Under the pieces are notes generated by a model. The model was not told the origin of the DNA. It did not search any database and saw only the letters and a list, made by a program, of their open reading frames with translations. 64,000 nucleotides of DNA from Mesorhizobium sp. WSM4306 (GTDB lineage: Bacteria; Pseudomonadota; Alphaproteobacteria; Rhizobiales; Rhizobiaceae): contig NZ_VFTC01000023.1 of the NCBI RefSeq assembly GCF_007003975.1, positions 49,176-113,175 on the forward strand, written 5' to 3'. Positions 59,231 to 64,000 of the stretch are shown in pieces; the stretch's first letter is position 1; the number at the start of each line of letters is the position of its first letter. The position numbers and the translations under genes were made by a program.

Positions 59231-59404
59231 GCCAGCCCCCTCTCCGTCCGCTGCGCGGCCACCTCTCCCCCATTTCATGGGGGCGAGGAAATGCCAACCG
59301 CGAAGGCCGCAGCCTCGAAAAGCTTGGGTTCCTCGCCCCCACGGGAGTGGGGAGAGGTGGCTCGGCGAAGCCGAGACGGAGAGGGGGAGCGCCCTATGCG
59401 ATTT
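59231..59404. repeat. Large inverted-repeat element, family D, copy 1
   Basis: About 174 bp, closely matching 62071-62246. The outer arms are GCCCCCTCTCCGTC and GACGGAGAGGGGG; the inner arms CCACCTCTCCCC and GGGGAGAGGTGG enclose a further pair (GGGGGCGAGGAA / TTCCTCGCCCCC). It separates the convergent lipoprotein and SDR genes. Confidence 0.88.
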
Positions 59405-59410
59405 GCCCCG

Positions 59411-60136
59411 TCAAACCAACCTTTGCCCACCATCGATATGGATCGTCTCGCCGGTCATGAACTCGCTTGCCATTAGATAGAGATAGGCCGGCGCCACATC
59501 CGCCGGCGCCGCGACCTTGCCCGCCGGCACGCGCCCGGCCATGGCGGCGAAGTAGCCGGACTTGGCCTCGCCGACGAGTTCATCCCACATTGGCGTGTCG
59601 ACCCAGCCGGGCGAGACGATGTTGACGCGGCTGGGCGCCAGCTCCTGCGCCAACGCGCGGGCGAAATAGCTGAACGAGCCGGCGATCGCCGAGACCACCG
59701 AACCGCCGGGCACCGGCGGGCGGTCCTTGTTGATGCCAGAGGTGAAAATCATCGAGCCGCCCTTCTTCATGCCGCGCACGGCATGCTTGGCCAGCATGAC
59801 CGCGCCGATCAGCTTGTTGTCGACGAAGCCGCGCACGAAATCCATGTCGGTATCGCCGATCGGATAGTTGGGCGGCGGCGTGCCGGCGGTGGAGACGAGG
59901 TGATCGAAGGCGCCGACCGCGTCGAACAGGCGGGCGATCTCCGCTTCGCTGGTCATGTCGGCGGCAATGCTTGTTGCCCGGCCGCCAAGCGCCCTTTCGG
60001 CCGCCTTCAGCCTGTCCGCCGAGCGGCCGACGATCACCACCTCCGCGCCGTCTTCCACCGCGGCCTTCGCCACGCCGAGACCGATGCCGGAACTGCCGCC
60101 GACGATGACGATTTTTTGTCCGTTGAGCGATGCCAT
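59411..60136 (-). CDS. SDR-family oxidoreductase-like protein lacking the YxxxK motif
   Basis: A 241-residue Rossmann-fold protein. The cofactor motif GGSSGIGLG is intact at about residues 13-21, and DHLVSTAG and NIVSPGWVDTPMW follow. Where typical SDRs have YxxxK, this one reads VVSAIAGSFSYFARAL, with neither catalytic Tyr nor Lys in place. A subgroup of SDRs with such changes exists, so it may bind NAD(P)(H) with altered or no catalysis. It is divergent from a LysR gene, which probably regulates it. Confidence 0.88.
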   Translation of the reverse strand: MASLNGQKIVIVGGSSGIGLGVAKAAVEDGAEVVIVGRSADRLKAAERALGGRATSIAADMTSEAEIARLFDAVGAFDHLVSTAGTPPPNYPIGDTDMDFVRGFVDNKLIGAVMLAKHAVRGMKKGGSMIFTSGINKDRPPVPGGSVVSAIAGSFSYFARALAQELAPSRVNIVSPGWVDTPMWDELVGEAKSGYFAAMAGRVPAGKVAAPADVAPAYLYLMASEFMTGETIHIDGGQRLV

Positions 60137-60263
60137 GCCGTCCTCCTAAAGTGAGGTTTGATCACAAATCTTGTGAGCATTTGTGGCCGGCAAAAGCCGC
60201 ATGGACAAACCAAAATTTGGCAAGTATTTGTTACCAACGCTCACAGATACCTGGCATCAGCAC

Positions 60264-61145
60264 ATGCCCCGCAAACTGCCACCGCTGAACGCATTGCCGG
60301 CCTTCGAGGCCGCCGCCCGGCATCTGAATTTCTCCAGGGCGGCCGACGAGCTCAACCTCACCCATGGAGCCATCAGCCGGGCGATAAAGCATCTGGAGGA
60401 GCAGCTCGGCGTGCAGCTGTTCGAGCGAGCGACGCGTTCGGTGCGCCTCACCCCGGTCGGCGAGCCCTATGCCCGCGCCGTGCGCGAGATGCTGGACCAG
60501 CTGACGGTGGCGACGCTAGCTGCGACATCGCGCCATTCCAACACGAGCCTGAACGTCAGCACCTCAGATGGCTTTGCCGGCAAATGGCTGGTGCCCCGGC
60601 TCTACCGCTTCCACCGCGCCCATGCCGACATCGATGTGCGCGTCTCGACATCGGGCAAGCTCACCAATTTCCTCGGCGACGGCATCGACATCGCCATCCG
60701 CTATGGCGCCGGCCATTATCCCGGGCTGACGTCGGAATTCCTCACCGGCGAGGAGGTGTTTCCGGTCTGCAGCCCAAGGCTGCTCGAAGGACCGCACGCG
60801 CTGCGCACGCCGCAGGATCTCAAACACCACACGCTGATCCGCGACGGCTACCGCATCGACTGGGCGGCGTGGCTGGCCAGCGCCGGCGTCGAAGGCGTCG
60901 ACCCCAACAGCGGGCTGACGTTCGATTCCGCCACCTTCGCGGTCGAGTCGGCCGTGCAGGGCGAAGGCGTGGTGCTCGGCCGCACCATGCTGGTCTCAGC
61001 CGACCTCGCGACAGGGCGGCTGGTGCGGCCTTTCGACCACGCGCTGAAGGCGATTTCGAGTTTTTACGTGGTGTACCCGCCGGAGGCGATCCGGCAGCGG
61101 AAGGTAAAGGCGTTTCGGGATTGGCTGTTTGCGGAGGTGGGGTAG
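60264..61145 (+). CDS. LysR family transcriptional regulator, GcvA-like
   Basis: A 293-residue regulator. The N-terminal helix-turn-helix (about residues 1-60) reads LPPLNALPAFEAAARHLNFSR, a beginning typical of the GcvA/AmpR-like group, and TRSVRLTPVGE follows. The remaining residues form the periplasmic-binding-protein-like effector domain. The ATG at 60264 fits the usual family N-terminus; an ATG at 60201 would add 21 residues. It is divergent from the SDR gene, the typical arrangement for LysR control of the neighbour. Confidence 0.92.
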   Translation: MPRKLPPLNALPAFEAAARHLNFSRAADELNLTHGAISRAIKHLEEQLGVQLFERATRSVRLTPVGEPYARAVREMLDQLTVATLAATSRHSNTSLNVSTSDGFAGKWLVPRLYRFHRAHADIDVRVSTSGKLTNFLGDGIDIAIRYGAGHYPGLTSEFLTGEEVFPVCSPRLLEGPHALRTPQDLKHHTLIRDGYRIDWAAWLASAGVEGVDPNSGLTFDSATFAVESAVQGEGVVLGRTMLVSADLATGRLVRPFDHALKAISSFYVVYPPEAIRQRKVKAFRDWLFAEVG

Positions 61146-61217
61146 GGGCGGGCTTCCAGTGGGACTATGTCTTCACAAAAAAAGTCGCCCAGCTGCCTGC
61201 CTGCTGTCGGGCACCGG

Positions 61218-61292
61218 CAAATCATCGTGACGGCAAAGGGTAGCTCGACGTGGGCCTACATCTACCCGGAATCGCGCGACATCGCCGCCGTC
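61218..61292 (+). pseudogene. Remnant of an L,D-transpeptidase-like gene
   Basis: A 75-bp scrap whose frame reads QIIVTAKG...YIYPESRDIAAV, matching residues 246-263 of the intact gene at 49053-50018 (QIISMVKG...YIYPESRDIAAV). There is no start, catalytic cysteine region or other flank. The surrounding 61146-61565 shows no intact gene. Confidence 0.75.
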
Positions 61293-61565
61293 GCGCGAGC
61301 GGCACGTCGGTCGTCAGTGCGGCCAGGGCCAGATGATGTTGTCGCGTAGCAGCGCCGCCCTCGGGCCGGAGATGGAATCGCCGCCGATCGCGGCAGCGAT
61401 GACCAGCATTAGGCGGACAGCGGGCGAGAGGGAGCAAGCGCCTGCCCACGTTTCGTAGCGATCCTCTCGCCGCCTGCCTGGAACCAAATCCCAGCCTAAA
61501 CTGTTCCAGTTTTATTCGACGCCGCCTGCCGGTTGGGTGAGCGGCGATTTTGTGGAGCTTGCATC

Positions 61566-62006
61566 ATGACCATTTCATCCAGCTTTCGTTCGCTCGCGGT
61601 TGCGGCTGTCGCCGCTGTTGCTGTCAGCGCTGCCAGTGCCGCGCATGCCGACAGCGGCACGATCCGCTTTTCCGTTTACAAGGCGGCCTTCTTCGTCGGT
61701 GGTTCCGGCGGCGAGGGGACGCTGACCTTTCATGGCCGCAGCTACCCGATCTCGATCGGCGGCGTCTCGGGTGGCTTCGCCTTCGGCGTTTCCAAGACCT
61801 ATTTCCGGGGCACCGTGCGGCACATCCGCAGGGTGCGGGATGCGACCGGGGTTTACGGCGCGGCGGGCGGCGGCGGCGCGCTTGGCAAGGGCGCCCAGGT
61901 AATCGTCATGACCAATGACAAGGGCGCCCAGCTCGAGCTCACGGGCCGGCAGGTGGGGCTGCAGGTGAACGCGGATTTGAGTGGGATGGCTATTTCGTTG
62001 AAGTAG
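61566..62006 (+). CDS. Exported glycine-rich protein, unknown function
   Basis: A 146-residue protein with an alanine-rich signal peptide (about residues 1-29, ending AAHA). The mature part is strand-rich and glycine-rich: SGTIRFSVYKAAFFVGG, GGEGTLTFHGRSYPISIGGVSGG, FRGTVRHIRRVRDATGVY and QLELTGRQVGLQVN. No cysteine or catalytic motif is visible. Similar small periplasmic proteins are scattered in Proteobacteria as far as I recall, without known function. Confidence 0.75.
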   Translation: MTISSSFRSLAVAAVAAVAVSAASAAHADSGTIRFSVYKAAFFVGGSGGEGTLTFHGRSYPISIGGVSGGFAFGVSKTYFRGTVRHIRRVRDATGVYGAAGGGGALGKGAQVIVMTNDKGAQLELTGRQVGLQVNADLSGMAISLK

Positions 62007-62070
62007 GGCGGGAGTTGCGAGGGCGGGTGAGTGAGACCGCTTAGGGCGGCGGCAATCGCCTAGGGCAGCG

Positions 62071-62246
62071 GCCAGCCCCCTCTCCGTCCGCTACGCGGCC
62101 ACCTCTCCCCCATTTCATGGGGGCGAGGAAACGCTAATCGCGGAGGTCGCGGCATTCATAGGCTTGAGTTCCTCGCCCCTACAAAGTGGGGGAGAGGTGG
62201 CTCGACGAAGTCGAGACGGAGAGGGGGAGCGCCCTATCCGATTGCC
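62071..62246. repeat. Large inverted-repeat element, family D, copy 2
   Basis: About 176 bp matching 59231-59404 across its length, including the boundary sequences GCCAGCCCCCTCTCCGTC and GGGGGAGCGCCCTAT. Differences lie mainly in the central loop. It lies between the glycine-rich protein gene and the convergent permease fragment. Confidence 0.88.
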
Positions 62247-62280
62247 TGCGCCTTGGACGGCAAGCCCGAAATGCCGGTCC

Positions 62281-62514
62281 CTACCGCTCCTCCACAATCC
62301 TGAGATACGCGGCCGTGACAAACAGCACGATCAGCCCGAACAGAATCCGCCTTGCCCCCTCCGGCATCTGCAGGATCGTCAGCAGCGTCGTCAGCACGGT
62401 CAGGATCAGCGCGCCGATGATGGTGCCGGTGTAGCCGCCGCGGCCGCCGAAGATCGAGGTGCCGCCGATCACGGCGGCGGCGACCGAGGGTAGCACCAGC
62501 AGTTCCGATCGCAT
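62281..62514 (-). pseudogene. C-terminal fragment of a sugar ABC transporter permease (RbsC-like)
   Basis: About 77 codons encode LLVLPSVAAAVIGGTSIFGG, RGGYTGTIIGALILTVLTTL and a final helix GLIVLFVTAAYLRIVEER, typical of the last part of BPD-type sugar permeases of about 330 residues. The N-terminal three quarters are absent, and no ATPase or binding-protein gene is adjacent. The methionine at 62514 is incidental. The 177-bp gap up to rsgA shows no continuation. Confidence 0.82.
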
Positions 62515-62691
62515 TTCTCGAAGTTGACGGCACCATGACTTAGCCGGCGCAGCGCGGCCATAACCCCAAGGTACTAGGGAGGGGCGCTCGGCGAGGATTT
62601 GGCGCTTGGACGGCTAAAGATCCACTCAGGATATCCGGCGCATATTGCGCGGGTTCGAAGAAAACCATTCAGGCTTTTCCGGATTAGCCGC

Positions 62692-63816
62692 TCAACGGCG
62701 CTTTGGGCGACCGCCCGGCGATTTGTTGCCGCGCGGCCCGCTTTGCACCGGCGTATTGCCCTGGTTTTCTTCGGACAGTTTGCGCCAGCGGGCCAGACGC
62801 TCGGGATCGAGCGTGCCTGCCTTCAAGGCCGCCTGCACCGCGCAGCCCGGTTCGTGGACATGGGTGCAGTCGCGGAACTTGCACAGCGGGGCAAGCTCGG
62901 TGATTTCGGCAAACAGCGTGTCGATGCCGGAAGCAACGTCACTGACATGCAACGTGCGCATGCCCGGCGTATCGATCACCCAACCGCCGCCGGCAATGGC
63001 GTGCAGCGATCTGGCCGTGGTGGTGTGGCGGCCCTTGGCATCGTGCTCCCTGATGCCCGCGGTCTGTTGCGGCGCTTGCAGCGCCGATCCGGCCAGCGTG
63101 TTGACCAGCGTCGATTTGCCGACGCCGGAGGAGCCGACCAGCGCCACAGTCTGGCCCGCGCCGCACCAGGCGGCGAGCGCCGCTGCGGCATCGGCGACGC
63201 GCGGGTTCAGCATCACCACGGCCAGTCCGCGCTGCAGGGCCGCGGCCTGGCGTTGGTACGCCTCTGCGTCTTCGGCCGTGTCGGCCTTGGTCAGCAGGAT
63301 CACCGGCGTCGTTCCGGCCTCGTTGGCCAGCGCCAGATAGCGCTCGAGCCGAGCGATGTTGAAATCGGCATTGCAGGAGGTGACGATGAACAGCGTGTCG
63401 ACATTGGCCGCTGCCAGCTGCGGCACCCTGCCGCCCTGCGTGCGGCGCTCCAGAACCGTCTTGCGGGTCAGGCGGCGCCGCAGCAGGAGACTATGGGGCT
63501 CGACGAGCACCCAGTCGCCGACGGCATAGTCGCCGGTGTTCGCATTCGTCGGCAGCGTCAGATCGGTTTGCTCATACTGGGACAGGCCGGCCAGGCGGTC
63601 GCGGTGCACCGAGGCAATACGCGTCGGAACGAGGCTGGCCTCATCAGGCTCAAGCTGATCGCCGAAAAAATCCGTCCATCCGAGGCTGGCGAGGGATTCT
63701 GTCAAAGCCTTGACCAAGAGGACGGTGTCGCAGGCATCGAGGGTATCCTTGGCAAATGGCTGCGGACAACAGCCTTTCGGAGCGGGTGATGTTCCGAGCC
63801 GTTCTATGGGCGGCAT
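62692..63816 (-). CDS. rsgA: Ribosome small subunit-dependent GTPase A
   Basis: A 374-residue circularly permuted GTPase that helps mature the 30S subunit. The OB-fold domain precedes the GTPase, which has LLTKADTAED (G4-like, first in order), GSSGVGKST (G1) and DTPGMR (G3). The C-terminal zinc finger has CKFRDCTHVHEPGC, with cysteines and histidine conserved. The C-terminal tail is basic (GGRPKRR). The start is uncertain: ATG 63816 is used, TTG 63831 is possible, and the family core begins only near LASLGWTDFFGDQL, about 40 residues in. Confidence 0.93.
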   Translation of the reverse strand: MPPIERLGTSPAPKGCCPQPFAKDTLDACDTVLLVKALTESLASLGWTDFFGDQLEPDEASLVPTRIASVHRDRLAGLSQYEQTDLTLPTNANTGDYAVGDWVLVEPHSLLLRRRLTRKTVLERRTQGGRVPQLAAANVDTLFIVTSCNADFNIARLERYLALANEAGTTPVILLTKADTAEDAEAYQRQAAALQRGLAVVMLNPRVADAAAALAAWCGAGQTVALVGSSGVGKSTLVNTLAGSALQAPQQTAGIREHDAKGRHTTTARSLHAIAGGGWVIDTPGMRTLHVSDVASGIDTLFAEITELAPLCKFRDCTHVHEPGCAVQAALKAGTLDPERLARWRKLSEENQGNTPVQSGPRGNKSPGGRPKRR

Positions 63817-64000
63817 GGCGGATTTTGGCAAGCGACGTGGAGCGATCAGGCGGCCGCCGACCCCGATCCGTTTGCGGACGCAAAGGAACGCGCCGCAGCC
63901 AAGAAAAAGAAGAAACCGCCGCAGGGTGAGCGGAGTTCACGCTCGCGCGCTGTCTTCCTTGAGAGAGGGAGGGGATGGCCGGCGCCACAGGGGGCGGGGG
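63817..64000. other. Terminal 184 bp with no supported gene
   Basis: The stretch ends in purine-rich, T-poor sequence. One plus-strand frame reads DQAAADPDPFADAKERAAAKKKKKPP-like, resembling a charged protein tail, but has no upstream start in the window and is disrupted in the overlapping rsgA region. It probably contains the rsgA promoter. Confidence 0.4.

Noticed and set aside
61310..61411. Minus-strand stretch reading LVIAAAIGGDSISG, similar to the AAAVIGGTSIFGG of the permease fragment 1 kb away
   Set aside because: Only about 15 residues are comparable and the flanks diverge, so a second permease remnant cannot be claimed.
63820..63990. Plus-strand frame with a charged lysine-rich tail near the window end
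   Set aside because: No start codon, no domain and too short; it could be the end of a lost gene but cannot be supported.
1..64000. tRNA, rRNA, CRISPR arrays, integrase or transposase genes, riboswitches
   Set aside because: Looked for by eye on both strands. No cloverleaf, regular repeat-spacer pattern, DDE/tyrosine-recombinase motif or known riboswitch core was recognised; a covariance-model scan would be needed to exclude small RNAs.

Overview
The window looks like a chromosomal segment of a high-GC alphaproteobacterium of the order Hyphomicrobiales, most likely Mesorhizobium or a close relative. This rests on conserved rhizobial gene orders (sppA-ihfB-lapA; lptC-lptA-lptB-rpoN-hpf-ptsN; hsp20-DUF1150; nth divergent from a DUF2244 gene), on an ExsH-like glycanase next to a PrsD/PrsE-like exporter, and on several families of short palindromic intergenic repeats typical of rhizobial genomes. 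No tRNA, rRNA, CRISPR array, complete insertion sequence or prophage was recognised.

Layout. 1-7.2 kb is core envelope and regulation: ihfB, sppA, the LPS-export genes lptC/A/B, sigma-54 (rpoN), long-form hibernation factor (hpf) and EIIA-Ntr (ptsN). 7.2-16.4 kb holds a small heat-shock operon, a nucleoside hydrolase, two paralogous small membrane proteins, a LysE exporter, an amidase-ribokinase pair, an AraC-type alkyltransferase, a methyltransferase and endonuclease III. 16.4-19.4 kb is a tripartite tricarboxylate transporter (TTT) operon. 19.5-24.5 kb carries a DUF2214 membrane protein, a GNAT acetyltransferase, an OmpA-domain protein and a GGDEF-EAL protein. 24.9-31.1 kb is the most coherent metabolic unit: an IclR regulator divergent from tctC-tctB-tctA, a family III CoA-transferase and a short citrate-synthase-fold citryl-CoA lyase. 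It reads as import, CoA activation and retro-aldol cleavage of a citrate- or malate-like acid, with tandem palindromes over a consensus -35 box as the probable operator. 32.8-41.1 kb is a full kdp potassium operon (kdpF-A-B-C-D-E) with two extra small membrane-peptide genes, one before kdpF and one between kdpA and kdpB.

41.4-50.5 kb is mixed accessory content: a flavin monooxygenase fused to an NTF2-like domain, a ridA-amidohydrolase pair, several small genes (DUF3606, DUF982 and others), a glutathione S-transferase gene broken by one amber codon, a HerA-like ATPase and an L,D-transpeptidase-like protein. 51-55.5 kb is a glycanase plus type I secretion operon. 55.5-64 kb has a GlxA-type regulator, two unknown genes, an M20 amidohydrolase, a lipoprotein, an SDR lacking the usual YxxxK motif, a LysR regulator, a zone of decayed fragments (L,D-transpeptidase scrap, truncated sugar-ABC permease) and rsgA.

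Two patterns cut across the window. All four convergent gene gaps longer than 100 bp contain a large inverted-repeat element, while none of the nine shorter ones does. A separate palindromic repeat of about 105 bp occurs in three non-convergent gaps, and in one of them its end coincides with the rpoN stop codon. All functional assignments come from reading motifs and context; no database search was possible.
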